From the NCBI GenBank assembly GCA_046957575.1, contig JBKUOG010000014.1, positions 1 to 64,000 of the forward strand: 64,000 nucleotides of DNA, written 5' to 3'. Source of the DNA: UMGS1370 sp046957575. Lineage in GTDB: Bacteria; Bacillota; Clostridia; Lachnospirales; Lachnospiraceae. Positions 18,124 to 26,199 of the stretch are shown here, piece after piece. How positions within the stretch are numbered: the stretch's first letter is position 1; the number at the start of each line of letters is the position of its first letter. The position numbers and the translations under genes were made by a program. Under the pieces are notes generated by a model. That model saw only the letters and a list, made by a program, of their open reading frames with translations, did no database searches and was not told where the DNA came from.

Positions 18124-18173
18124 ATTATAGAGTTGAAACATTAAATGTACATTTTATATTTCAACCCTATAAT
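18124..18173 (+). promoter_or_regulatory. Inverted repeat in the excisionase leader
   Basis: ATTATAGAGTTGAAA (18124-18138) pairs with TTTCAACCCTATAAT (18159-18173) with one mismatch, around a loop that holds the small palindrome AAATGTACATTT. It starts within a few bases of the expected transcript start, so it may be an operator or a 5' RNA hairpin. Confidence 0.6.
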
Positions 18174-18209
18174 AGCATAATTATAGTGAAAAGTAAAGGA
18201 GGAACCATT

Positions 18210-18440
18210 ATGGCAAGAATGTATGAGAACGCAAATGCAAGACCAAAGGAGATTGAGGAGTATCCGCCAATCCTGCAGGCCAGACACATCCAAGAGTTGC
18301 TGAATGTATGTGAAGCTGTTGCTTACCAGATCATGCACATTCAGGACTGCCCCACTCTCAAGATGGGAAAACGAATGGTAGTCCCACGAGATGACTTCTG
18401 GGCGTTTCTGATGGCTCATAAAGGCAAGCAATTATGGTAA
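18210..18440 (+). CDS. Excisionase-like DNA-binding protein
   Basis: A 76-residue protein with a winged-helix excisionase (HTH_17/MerR-like) pattern: ILQARHIQELLNVCEAVAYQ, then the wing LKMGKRMVVPRDDFWAFL. The ATG at 18210 follows AAAGGAGGAACC. Such proteins bend DNA at attachment sites to direct excision by the integrase; here xis and int are 2 kb apart. It heads the plus-strand operon of the element. Confidence 0.75.
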   Translation: MARMYENANARPKEIEEYPPILQARHIQELLNVCEAVAYQIMHIQDCPTLKMGKRMVVPRDDFWAFLMAHKGKQLW

Positions 18441-18456
18441 GCGAGGGAATTAGCCT

Positions 18457-19293
18457 ATGAGTGAAGATAAACGCTTAAACGAGGTAATACGAGTCCAGAA
18501 ACGCAAAAATAACTTTGTGATGATGGACAAAACCTTTCTGGAAGACACACGGTTATCTTATAAAGCCAAAGGCATACTGGCCTATCTTCTAAGCAAACCG
18601 GACAACTGGAAAGTCATTGTAGGAAATCTGGTAAACTATTCCACCGATGGAAAAGCTGCTGTATACGCAGGACTGAAGGAACTGAAGGAATGCGGCTATT
18701 ATGAAAAGAAACCCATCCGGAACGATGATGGAACACGAATTACCAGATGGGAAAGCACAGTATACGAATTTCCTGTTTCCCTACTTACCGATTTTCAAGA
18801 AATAGAAAACCAAGATATAGGAAATCAATTTATAGAAAACCGGGAACGTAATAATAATTATAATACTAATAAATTAAACAGTACTAATAATCAAGTCCAG
18901 TCTTGTCAGACAGAAACGGACAGACGGCCCATAGAGACCTATTTAGATCTTCTGAAGGCGAATATCAGCTATCACGATCTACAGGTCGCCCATAGTGATG
19001 ATATGGCACTTATAGATGAGTTTATTGCTATCGCTCTGGATGCTATTCTGTCAGACAGCAAAACTGTCCGGATTAACGGCGAAAACAAACCACGGGAACT
19101 TGTCAGAAGCAATCTTTTGAAGTTGCGTTACGACAACATCATTCATGTTCTGGAGCAATTTAAAGAACAGGGGCAACGGATCCGGAAGAAGCCACAGTAC
19201 ATACTTTCCATGCTGTACCATTCGCCAATGGAACTTAATGCGCACTATTCAAACTGGGTGCAATCTGACATAGCGAGGGGGGACTTGGGATGA
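18457..19293 (+). CDS. Replication initiator-like protein with HTH and DUF6017 C-terminus
   Basis: A 278-residue protein. Residues 15-105 form a RepA_N/DnaD-type winged helix (FLEDTRLSYKAKGILAYLLS...TDGKAAVYAGLKELKECGYY). A polar linker rich in Asn follows (about 125-150). The C-terminal segment (TVRINGENKPRELVRSNLLKL then YDNIIHVLEQF and KKPQYILSMLYHSPMELNAHY) follows the DUF6017 pattern found in replication proteins of ICEs and plasmids. It is likely to initiate replication of the excised element. The start is 16 bases after the excisionase gene and the stop overlaps the next start. Confidence 0.75.
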   Translation: MSEDKRLNEVIRVQKRKNNFVMMDKTFLEDTRLSYKAKGILAYLLSKPDNWKVIVGNLVNYSTDGKAAVYAGLKELKECGYYEKKPIRNDDGTRITRWESTVYEFPVSLLTDFQEIENQDIGNQFIENRERNNNYNTNKLNSTNNQVQSCQTETDRRPIETYLDLLKANISYHDLQVAHSDDMALIDEFIAIALDAILSDSKTVRINGENKPRELVRSNLLKLRYDNIIHVLEQFKEQGQRIRKKPQYILSMLYHSPMELNAHYSNWVQSDIARGDLG

Positions 19294-19472
19294 AGTATGA
19301 GATTTGTAAGGGTGTATTGAATAACGGACTACAACTGTGGACCACAGTTGCTTGGACAGATGTACAAGCTTATGCAGAGCAGATATTAACTGCGCTGGAT
19401 ACGACCCGCAGCGAAATGTTTGCTATACTGTGTGATGGTAAAATAATCAAGAAAGGTAAAAACAATGGATAG
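19290..19472 (+). CDS. Small hypothetical protein of the element
   Basis: A 60-residue protein of unknown function. It overlaps the replication gene by four bases (ATGA), has a GGGGGGACTTGGG ribosome site, and overlaps the next gene by eight bases. The operon position supports it being real; no motif is recognised. Confidence 0.6.
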   Translation: MKYEICKGVLNNGLQLWTTVAWTDVQAYAEQILTALDTTRSEMFAILCDGKIIKKGKNNG

Positions 19473-19755
19473 AGATCACTTAGAATACAATCTTCAGGAT
19501 ATTCGGAAATATAAGGGAACTCCATTTCAAATGGTAAATGAGGAATTAGCTGATGAACAGTTCCCTTATATCAAAGCAGAGTTTCCAGAAGCGCAGATGA
19601 TCAAGTGCGGTATATTCCAGTACATCGTTATCACTAGACATGCCGGCACAACCTTGATCGAAAAATTAGAAACTCTCCGGAAGGATTATCAAAGCCGTGC
19701 TAATGCGCTTCAGAAAGCAATAATCCAACTTAGGGGAGATTCAGTAACGCCATGA
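19465..19755 (+). CDS. Hypothetical protein of the element
   Basis: A 96-residue protein with an acidic N-terminal half and a C-terminal amphipathic helix (LIEKLETLRKDYQSRANALQKAI) that could be a short coiled coil. AAAGGT precedes the ATG. It overlaps both neighbours by a few bases, so it is translationally coupled. Function unknown. Confidence 0.6.
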   Translation: MDRDHLEYNLQDIRKYKGTPFQMVNEELADEQFPYIKAEFPEAQMIKCGIFQYIVITRHAGTTLIEKLETLRKDYQSRANALQKAIIQLRGDSVTP

Positions 19756-20144
19756 GAAAAAGATTCTTGAGTTTTAAATCAATTCCCAGTTGGGTAACAC
19801 CATTTTTGATTTTATATTATGATACTGCTATTGTTCCGTATCAAGGAAAACTGGTAAAAAGAATGCATGTACAGAAACAAGATGTAATCAATGAGTTGCT
19901 GACAGAATACCAGGCAAAAACTCCAGTTGATAAACAGGGTTTAGAGCTTTTATATAATAGAGCTGAGAGCCGGGGATATAAGCCTATGATGATTTATGTA
20001 GGGCTTAAGACAATGATCTGTAAGAATTATGTTCGTAGCAAATACATACCGCCGAATAATGATCCCATGTTAGAAGTTATACATGAACGTGTTTACATGG
20101 AAGACTTGGAATTCTGCAGTCTATTTAGAAAGAAAGAGAGATAA
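19752..20144 (+). CDS. Hypothetical protein of the element
   Basis: A 130-residue basic protein without recognised domain. The first 25 residues contain a short hydrophobic run (WVTPFLILYYDTAIVPY) but not a clear membrane helix. Helical, Lys/Arg-rich remainder. It overlaps the preceding stop (ATGAG) and has GGGGAG upstream. Function unknown. Confidence 0.55.
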   Translation: MRKRFLSFKSIPSWVTPFLILYYDTAIVPYQGKLVKRMHVQKQDVINELLTEYQAKTPVDKQGLELLYNRAESRGYKPMMIYVGLKTMICKNYVRSKYIPPNNDPMLEVIHERVYMEDLEFCSLFRKKER

Positions 20145-20148
20145 CGCA

Positions 20149-20316
20149 ATGAAATTAAATGGAATTGAATATCCGGTTATCGGAATGGTAAGATCGGAAT
20201 TTCTGAGAAAAGAGGTTCCTTTGTTGGATATTCCGATGATGTCAGACAAAAGATGGAATGAGCTGGCAAAGGAACAGAACGAAAAAAGAAAAGCCCTCAA
20301 ATCATCCAACGAGTAG
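20149..20316 (+). CDS. Small hypothetical protein of the element
   Basis: A 55-residue protein (MKLNGIEYPVIGMVRSEF start) five bases after the preceding gene. The ATG at 20149 is preferred over an earlier in-frame ATG inside the upstream gene. Small proteins with a KLNGxEYPV-type opening are frequent in clostridial mobile elements; the function is unknown. Confidence 0.55.
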   Translation: MKLNGIEYPVIGMVRSEFLRKEVPLLDIPMMSDKRWNELAKEQNEKRKALKSSNE

Positions 20317-20324
20317 ATAAATCA

Positions 20325-20381
20325 AAGGCTTTCCAGACTATAATAGTCCCTAGACAAGATATATTATAGCCTGGTAGCCTT
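20325..20381 (+). promoter_or_regulatory. Inverted repeat upstream of the integrase gene
   Basis: AAGGCT...CCAGACTATAATA pairs with TATTATAGCCTGG...AGCCTT; the 13-base inner arms have one mismatch. It sits 25-80 bases before the integrase start and could be an attenuator, an operator, or a terminator of the small-gene operon. CTATAATAG is shared with the repeat at 18124-18173. Confidence 0.5.
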
Positions 20382-20406
20382 CTTAAAGTCAAGAGGAGGA
20401 AATCAC

Positions 20407-21564
20407 ATGGCAAAGAGAGGACAAGGCGAAGGAAGCATTTCTAAGCGCCCTGACGGTACCTGGTGGGCCCGGATCACGGTAGGCAAGACCCCAGATGGTA
20501 AACAGAAGCGCAAAGCTTTTTATGGCAAAACCAGAAAGGAAGTTCAAGAAAAATTAACTACAGCACTCAATGACATCAACAATAACACTTATATAGAGCC
20601 GAGTAAAATGACTGTTGAACAATGGATGTATATATGGCTGCGTGATTATAAAAAATCATCTGTAAAGCCTAAAACCTATGCAGCCTATGAATCGCACGTC
20701 AAAAACCATATTGCTCCGGAACTTGGAAAATATACTTTAGCTTCTCTCCGGAATGATATGGTACAGCGTTTTGTAAATAGTTTGGCAGATAAAGGCTTGA
20801 AATTCTTAACCATTGAAAGAATCGTAGGAACACTCAAAACAGCATTGCTTCAGGCTGTAGATAATGATCTGATTGCCAAAAGTCCTGCATCAAGAATCAA
20901 AATGCCATTAAAGCAAGATCGTACACCACGAGTTCTCACGATTGAAGAACAGGAAAAGTTCATGGAGGCTGCCAAAGAACATCGTAATGGCGAAATATTT
21001 CTTCTGATTCTTGGGACCGGCTTGCGGATCGGCGAGGCCCTGGCGCTTACATGGAACGATATCGACTTTAAAGAGCACATTTTAAGCGTTAATCGTACCC
21101 AGATTGAATATTGTGAGCACATAGACGGTAAAACAGTCTATCATCGCGATTACAGCTCTCCCAAGACAAAAGCTGGAAAACGAACTATTCCCCTCATCCC
21201 AAGCTTGGTAGATATGCTCCTGAAACTTAAGGAAGAACGCGAGCAAGAAAAGAAGAAATTCAAAGAAGCGTATCAAGATAGCGGTTTAATATTTTGTAAT
21301 TACTACGGAGTATCGCTTAATTATACGGCTATCCAGAAAAAAATTATAAGCATCTGTGTGAAAACAGGGCTTGAAGGTGTACACCCACATACGCTGCGTC
21401 ACACATTTGCTACCAGAGGTTTAGAGAACGGCATTGATTTAAAGATTATGCAGGAACTCTTGGGACATTCCAGTATCAAGATGACTGCGGACTTGTACAC
21501 TCATGTACTTCCGGAGACAAAGAAAAAATCCATAATGAAGTTAGCAGATACAATCAAAACATAA
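20407..21564 (+). CDS. int: Site-specific tyrosine integrase (Tn916 Int type)
   Basis: A 385-residue recombinase. The N-terminal arm-binding domain (AKRGQGEGSISKRPDGTWWA, a three-stranded sheet) is that of Tn916/ICE integrases. A SAM-like core-binding domain lies at about 60-160. The catalytic domain has Arg in GTGLRIGEALAL, the HTLRHTFA box with His and Arg, HSSIKMTADLYTHV with the nucleophile Tyr near 370, and the expected Lys in the beta-hairpin (SSPKTKAGKRTI). The start follows AAGAGGAGG. Appears intact and active; a terminator follows at 21570. Confidence 0.93.
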   Translation: MAKRGQGEGSISKRPDGTWWARITVGKTPDGKQKRKAFYGKTRKEVQEKLTTALNDINNNTYIEPSKMTVEQWMYIWLRDYKKSSVKPKTYAAYESHVKNHIAPELGKYTLASLRNDMVQRFVNSLADKGLKFLTIERIVGTLKTALLQAVDNDLIAKSPASRIKMPLKQDRTPRVLTIEEQEKFMEAAKEHRNGEIFLLILGTGLRIGEALALTWNDIDFKEHILSVNRTQIEYCEHIDGKTVYHRDYSSPKTKAGKRTIPLIPSLVDMLLKLKEEREQEKKKFKEAYQDSGLIFCNYYGVSLNYTAIQKKIISICVKTGLEGVHPHTLRHTFATRGLENGIDLKIMQELLGHSSIKMTADLYTHVLPETKKKSIMKLADTIKT

Positions 21565-21569
21565 TTTAC

Positions 21570-21599
21570 AAGGCATTCCAATTATCCGGAGTGCCTTTT
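21570..21599 (+). terminator. Terminator after the integrase gene
   Basis: AAGGCATTCC and GGAGTGCCTT form a hairpin with one G-T pair, followed by TTATTCT. It begins six bases after the integrase stop. Confidence 0.65.
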
Positions 21600-21607
21600 A
21601 TTCTGCC

Positions 21608-21739
21608 TTAGGTATATACCTACTTTTATACCTAAGAGAATAAAAAAGCATGAAATTATTGCAAGGTAATAGAAAAAATATGAAGTTAACAACCAAAAAA
21701 TATTGAAAACACGTACATTTAATACCTAATAAAGGTATT
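21608..21739. repeat. Candidate integrase-binding repeats, right end of the element
   Basis: TTAGGTATA (21608-21616) and TATACCTAA (21627-21635) form a perfect 9-base inverted repeat, with another ATACCTA between them. AATACCT (21721-21727) and AGGTATT (21733-21739) form a second palindrome. The left end at 17740-17760 has two ATACCTAC copies. Clustered ATACCT motifs at both ends resemble arm sites of tyrosine integrases. Confidence 0.5.
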
Positions 21740-21795
21740 GAGGTATGGAGTATATAATATACAAAAAAAGCCCTGATTTTCTCAAGGCTTTTTCG

Positions 21796-21881
21796 TGCCG
21801 CAGACCGGAATCGAACCGGTACGGGTATCACTACCCACAGGATTTTAAGTCCTGGGCGTCTGCCAGTTCCGCCACTACGGC
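21796..21881 (-). tRNA. tRNA-Leu (UAA)
   Basis: 86 bases with acceptor GCCGTAG pairing to the 3' end, a long variable arm (GTGGGTAGTGATACCC) and an anticodon loop reading CTTAAAA, so anticodon TAA. GGTTCGATTCC is the T-loop. No CCA is encoded. Confidence 0.95.
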
Positions 21882-21920
21882 AATTGGGTTGGGCTGGCGC
21901 TCCTTTTACGAAAACGCCAA

Positions 21921-22002
21921 TGGATGGAGATGGATTCGAACCATCGAAGCGTGTCGCAACAGATTTACAGTCTGCCCCCTTTGGCCACTCGGGAATCCAT
22001 CC
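21921..22002 (-). tRNA. tRNA-Tyr (GUA)
   Basis: 82 bases, class II with a long variable arm. The anticodon loop reads CTGTAAA, giving GTA for tyrosine. The T-loop GGTTCGAATCC is present. It lies 39 bases from tRNA-Leu in the same orientation and is probably cotranscribed with it. Confidence 0.95.
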
Positions 22003-22065
22003 AAATGCTTTGACAAGCATTGATTATATTATCATAACCCAGACAAAAAATCAAGTATTTTTTGC

Positions 22066-24138
22066 TTAATAGAAATCTCCGGCTCTCGTAATAAACAAGG
22101 CGCTGCTGACCTTGGGCATGGTAAGAGCCAGCTTCCCTTCTTTTACAGAAACCGGAAGAACGCCTGCGTTATATCCGACTTCTGTGCTCATCATAATCCG
22201 GCTCAATCCAGTATCATCCCCAATGCCCAGCTCCCACACAGGCACCTCTATGGAGCGCTCATGGCTGTCATTGTTTAACACAATCACACATTTATATTCT
22301 CCATCTATCCGGCCATAGGCAATCACCTGATAATCTGCCAAAAGCGGTTTTAATGCTCCTCGCTTCAGGGCTGGAATCTGATTGTGGATTCTTGTCATAT
22401 AGCGGTGATACTCGATTAATTCTAAATTCTCATGACCCCAGGGATAGGTTCTCCGGCTATCCGGATCCGTAAATCCGCAGAGTCCCGCCTCATCTCCATA
22501 ATAAATGGCAGGCGCTCCAGGCCAGGTCATCTGAACCATAACTGCTTCCCGCATCACTCCCAGGTTCACATCTTTTGACGCATCCTCCGGAGTCAGTTCT
22601 CCTATTCTCCCAGCCATGTGATTGGTTCTGGTCAGAAAGCGGGAATGGTCGTGATTGGAAAGTTCATTCATAGCCACCAAAAGAGAATTGGTCTGCATCC
22701 GGCTCATATTATACATCATGGATGCAAAAAACTCTCTTCCATCTCCCAGCAGTTCCTCCCGGTATTCATCGCTGTGCTTTTCCATACCAGTTAAAAACCA
22801 AGTCAGCGGTTCCATAAACGCATCATAATTCATAACAGAATCCCACTGATCGCCTTGCAGCCAGCTGGAAGGATCTCCGTAATGTTCGGCTAAAATCAGC
22901 GCTTCCGGATTGGCTTTCTTTACGGTCCTGCGGAATTTCTGCCAAAACCAGTGGTTATACTCTGCGCTGTGGCCCAGATCCGCTGCCACATCCAGACGCC
23001 ATCCGTCTACACAGTACGGCTCTGACACCCACTTTTTTGCAATATCTAATACATACTGCTCCAGCACAGGCGATCCCTCATAATTCAGCTTTGGAAGGGT
23101 ATCGTGACCCCACCATCCGTCATAGCTTCCGTTATAAGGCCAATTCTCCGGCCGGTTTTCATTAAAGTGGAAAAATGTGTGATATGGACTGTCAAAAGAC
23201 ACATACGCACCTGACTCATAGCTGCCCTCTCTCTCATAGATACGTTCCCTGTCCAGCCATTTGTTAAAGGAGCCGCAGTGGTTAAATACGCCGTCAATAA
23301 TAACCCGCATTCCTCTCCTGTGCATTTCCTTCACAAGCTGTAAAAACAAGGCGTCGCTGGCTTCCAGATTCTCTCTGGACGCTGTCCTGGCCACGTATTT
23401 TTCAGCATTTTCATTGCCTGTTCCGTCCGGCTCCACCAGACTTTTGCCATTCTCTATAATCACTCCAAAATGCGGATCAATGTGTTCATAGTCCTGAATA
23501 TCATACTTATGATTGGATGGAGAAACAAACAGGGGATTAAAATAAATTGCCGTCACGCCAAGACTCTGTATATAATTCAGCTTATCCAAAACGCCCTGCA
23601 GATCCCCTCCGTAAAACCGGCGCACATCCATTGGTTCGGGATTAGAATCCCACTCCTGTACCTGCCTGACCGGATGCCCGATATAGACGTATTCGTTGTC
23701 CACAACATCATTGCCTCTGTTTCCATTGCAGAATCGGTCTACATAAATCTGGTACATCACTGCGCCCTTGGCCCATTCCGGTGTATGAAATCCTGGCGTA
23801 ATGCAAAACGCAAACTGCTCCCGGTTGTCCAGTGTTGCTCCCAGGCGGTTAAAATAACAGACCTCTCCATTATAAATAATCTGAAAGTAATAGCGGACCT
23901 GATCCTTTCCCACTTCAATGCTTCCGCTGTAGTAGTCAAACAAATCATCACTCTCTACTTTCGGTATCTCTTTTAATATATCTGCTCCATGAATTCCGAT
24001 AAATACATGGCTGGCGTTTTGTTTTCCTGTTCGGAAGCGAAGCATTACACTGTCCCCAGGTTCCGGCTCCTCCGGTCTGCGGTAATCCCTCGTCTCAGAA
24101 GTAAAAAGCGCTTCTTTTATCAATTGATTGCTTTCCAT
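22066..24138 (-). CDS. GH13 alpha-glycosidase (neopullulanase/cyclomaltodextrinase-like)
   Basis: A 690-residue, probably cytoplasmic alpha-glucan hydrolase. An N-terminal beta-sandwich of about 130 residues (CBM34-like) precedes the barrel starting at VMYQIYVDRFCNG. All catalytic residues are present: nucleophile Asp in DGWRLDVAAD (about 380), acid/base Glu in LILAEHYGDP (about 412) and the third Asp in LSNHDHSRF (about 495). No signal peptide, so it likely acts on imported maltodextrins. The upstream 228 bases contain the ftsH terminator, a run of eight G (24269-24276) and a TTATAAT box. It contrasts with the catalytically dead GH13 gene at 155. Confidence 0.87.
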   Translation of the reverse strand: MESNQLIKEALFTSETRDYRRPEEPEPGDSVMLRFRTGKQNASHVFIGIHGADILKEIPKVESDDLFDYYSGSIEVGKDQVRYYFQIIYNGEVCYFNRLGATLDNREQFAFCITPGFHTPEWAKGAVMYQIYVDRFCNGNRGNDVVDNEYVYIGHPVRQVQEWDSNPEPMDVRRFYGGDLQGVLDKLNYIQSLGVTAIYFNPLFVSPSNHKYDIQDYEHIDPHFGVIIENGKSLVEPDGTGNENAEKYVARTASRENLEASDALFLQLVKEMHRRGMRVIIDGVFNHCGSFNKWLDRERIYEREGSYESGAYVSFDSPYHTFFHFNENRPENWPYNGSYDGWWGHDTLPKLNYEGSPVLEQYVLDIAKKWVSEPYCVDGWRLDVAADLGHSAEYNHWFWQKFRRTVKKANPEALILAEHYGDPSSWLQGDQWDSVMNYDAFMEPLTWFLTGMEKHSDEYREELLGDGREFFASMMYNMSRMQTNSLLVAMNELSNHDHSRFLTRTNHMAGRIGELTPEDASKDVNLGVMREAVMVQMTWPGAPAIYYGDEAGLCGFTDPDSRRTYPWGHENLELIEYHRYMTRIHNQIPALKRGALKPLLADYQVIAYGRIDGEYKCVIVLNNDSHERSIEVPVWELGIGDDTGLSRIMMSTEVGYNAGVLPVSVKEGKLALTMPKVSSALFITRAGDFY

Positions 24139-24185
24139 GCTTTGACCTCAAATATAAGTATTTCCATATCTCTGTTTTTGAAAGT

Positions 24186-24215
24186 AAAAAGGCCAGCGGG
24201 GTAGCTGGCCTTTTT
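24186..24215 (-). terminator. Terminator downstream of ftsH
   Basis: AAAAAGGCCAGC and GCTGGCCTTTTT form a 12-base-pair hairpin around GGGGTA, with T-runs on both strands. It lies 150 bases beyond the ftsH stop, inside the leader region of the GH13 gene, so it might act on both. Confidence 0.75.
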
Positions 24216-24366
24216 AGGAGAAGGTATTTCGTTTCTTATGGGGTGTAGCAAAAACTATATAATGTATTGGGGGGGGTTACGTTTATTATAATAGCATACC
24301 CTCAGAAAAAAGTGTGCACAAACTTCAACTTTTTTCTAAATTATTTTTATACATTTTTTCCAAGAC

Positions 24367-26187
24367 TTACTCTCCTGCTGGCTGCATAGAAGAAAATAGA
24401 GCCTCAAACTCTTCCTGACCAATCTTTTCCTTCTCAATCAAAAGCTTGCTGCAGGCGTGCAGAAACGCCTCATTTTCCATGACAATGGCTTTGGCCCTGG
24501 CATAGCATTCGTCAATGATCCGCTTTACCTCGCTGTCAATCACTGTAGCCACAGATTCCCCGTAACTCTTAGTATGAGCCAAATCGCGGCCGATAAAGAC
24601 CTCTTCTTCATCACTGCTGTAATTAATCATGCCGACTTTTTCAGACATACCGTACTGAGTGACCATGGCTCTGGCAATGGCTGTGGCCTGCTTAATGTCC
24701 TGAGATGCTCCTGCTGTAATGTCGTCAAAAACCAGTTCTTCCGCAATGCGGCCTCCCAGAGAAACCATAATATTTTCCAGCATCCGGCGCTTTGTCATAT
24801 AAAGATCGTCCCGCTCCGGCAGCGGCATGGTATATCCCCCGGCTCCGTTTCCGGTAGGAATAATGGATACCGTATGAACCGGCCCCACTTCCGGAAGCAG
24901 ATGGAACAAAATTGCATGGCCAGTCTCATGGTATGCTGTAATTTTTTTATCTTTTTCAGAAACCACTTTGCTCCTTTTTTCTGCACCAATGCCGATTTTA
25001 ATAAATGCTCTGTCAATGTCTGACTGACGGATATAGTTTCTGTCATCTCTGGCAGCCAGAATCGCCGCCTCATTCATCAGGTTTTCCAGGTCCGCTCCGG
25101 TAAATCCGGAAGTGGTCTGTGCAACTCTGTGCAGATCCACATCATCCGCTAAAGGTTTTTCTTTTACATGAACATTTAAAATCTCTTCCCTGCCCTTTAC
25201 ATCCGGCCGGCCTACTACTACCTTCCGGTCAAACCGTCCGGGGCGCAGAATTGCCGGATCCAGAATATCTACCCGGTTGGTAGCTGCCAGAACTATGATT
25301 CCTTCGTTGACCCCAAATCCGTCCATTTCTACTAACATCTGGTTTAAGGTCTGCTCCCTCTCATCATGACCTCCGCCCATACCGGTGCCTCGTCTTCTGG
25401 CAACTGCATCAATCTCATCAATAAATACAATACAGGGAGAATTTTTCTTGGCGTTTTCAAATAAATCCCTGACGCGGGAAGCGCCTACGCCTACAAACAT
25501 CTCTACGAAATCAGATCCGGAAATGGAAAAAAACGGCACTCCGGCTTCTCCGGCCACCGCTTTTGCAAGCAGGGTCTTACCAGTACCTGGCGGGCCCTCT
25601 AAAAGCAGACCTTTTGGAATTCTGGCGCCAAGAGCCGTATATTTTCTTGGGTTTTTGAGAAAATCCACTACCTCTTCTAACTCTTCTTTTTCCTCATCCA
25701 GTCCGGCCACCATCTCAAAATTAACCTTGTTGTCCCGGCTCATCCTGGCCCTGCTCTTGCCGAAATTCATCATTTTGGCATTGCTGCCCCCGGATGCTGC
25801 CCTCATATTCATGATATTAAAAATCACCATGATGACAACGGCTGACAATATTACGGGAAGGAAAATAGAGAGAATATAATTTTCCTGAGGGACATCAAAC
25901 AGGATATAATCAATCCCCCTGGATTTCAACTGGTTCTGAGCCTCTACTACATCTGATACATAGACAGAACTAATCCCTCCTCCCGGATAGTGCAGTTCTA
26001 CTTTTCCGGTAGGGGCGGCCTCATTCTGTTTCACCCAGACCTGTTCATAATTTCCTGCTTCCAAAGCCTGATAATATTCCTGTTCGCTTAACGCATCATT
26101 ATTGCGGCCAAACAGCGTTGTCGCCACAATGATCATAAGCACAACGCTTAAGATTAGCCCAAATCCTCTAAACTGCTGCTGTTTCAA
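24367..26187 (-). CDS. ftsH: ATP-dependent zinc metalloprotease FtsH
   Basis: Membrane-anchored AAA+ protease that degrades misfolded and regulatory membrane proteins. Two membrane helices (about 8-26 and 105-125) flank an external domain. Walker A is GPPGTGKTLLAKA, Walker B IVFIDEIDA, and the arginine-finger region is RPGRFDRK. The peptidase site is HETGHAI (zinc ligands His-His, catalytic Glu), with the third ligand in the DIKQATAIA region. The 606-residue length is normal. The start is a TTG after AAGGAGGCAGTTC. Third gene of the tilS-hpt-ftsH run, as in Bacillus. Confidence 0.96.
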   Translation of the reverse strand: MKQQQFRGFGLILSVVLMIIVATTLFGRNNDALSEQEYYQALEAGNYEQVWVKQNEAAPTGKVELHYPGGGISSVYVSDVVEAQNQLKSRGIDYILFDVPQENYILSIFLPVILSAVVIMVIFNIMNMRAASGGSNAKMMNFGKSRARMSRDNKVNFEMVAGLDEEKEELEEVVDFLKNPRKYTALGARIPKGLLLEGPPGTGKTLLAKAVAGEAGVPFFSISGSDFVEMFVGVGASRVRDLFENAKKNSPCIVFIDEIDAVARRRGTGMGGGHDEREQTLNQMLVEMDGFGVNEGIIVLAATNRVDILDPAILRPGRFDRKVVVGRPDVKGREEILNVHVKEKPLADDVDLHRVAQTTSGFTGADLENLMNEAAILAARDDRNYIRQSDIDRAFIKIGIGAEKRSKVVSEKDKKITAYHETGHAILFHLLPEVGPVHTVSIIPTGNGAGGYTMPLPERDDLYMTKRRMLENIMVSLGGRIAEELVFDDITAGASQDIKQATAIARAMVTQYGMSEKVGMINYSSDEEEVFIGRDLAHTKSYGESVATVIDSEVKRIIDECYARAKAIVMENEAFLHACSKLLIEKEKIGQEEFEALFSSMQPAGE

Positions 26188-26199
26188 AGAACTGCCTCC

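Larger units (their letters stand above)
17640..21760. mobile_element. Small integrative element with tyrosine integrase
   Basis: About 4 kb between the T-box promoter and tRNA-Leu carries a repressor, an excisionase-like protein, a DUF6017-type replication protein, four small genes and a Tn916-type integrase. No relaxase, coupling protein or capsid gene is present, so it would depend on another element or is a cryptic remnant. Both ends carry ATACCT motifs (17740-17760, 21608-21635, 21721-21739), plausible integrase arm sites. Exact ends could not be fixed because no clear core duplication was found. Confidence 0.65.

Noticed and set aside
21796..21881. tRNA-Leu as the attachment site of the integrative element
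   Set aside because: No copy of the tRNA 3' end was found at the left end of the element, and the integrase end is about 200 bases away from the tRNA gene.
24457..25023. Long plus-strand reading frame (188 codons) opposite ftsH
   Set aside because: It lies wholly antisense to a highly conserved gene, has no ribosome site, and its sequence is not protein-like; a shadow of the ftsH codon pattern.
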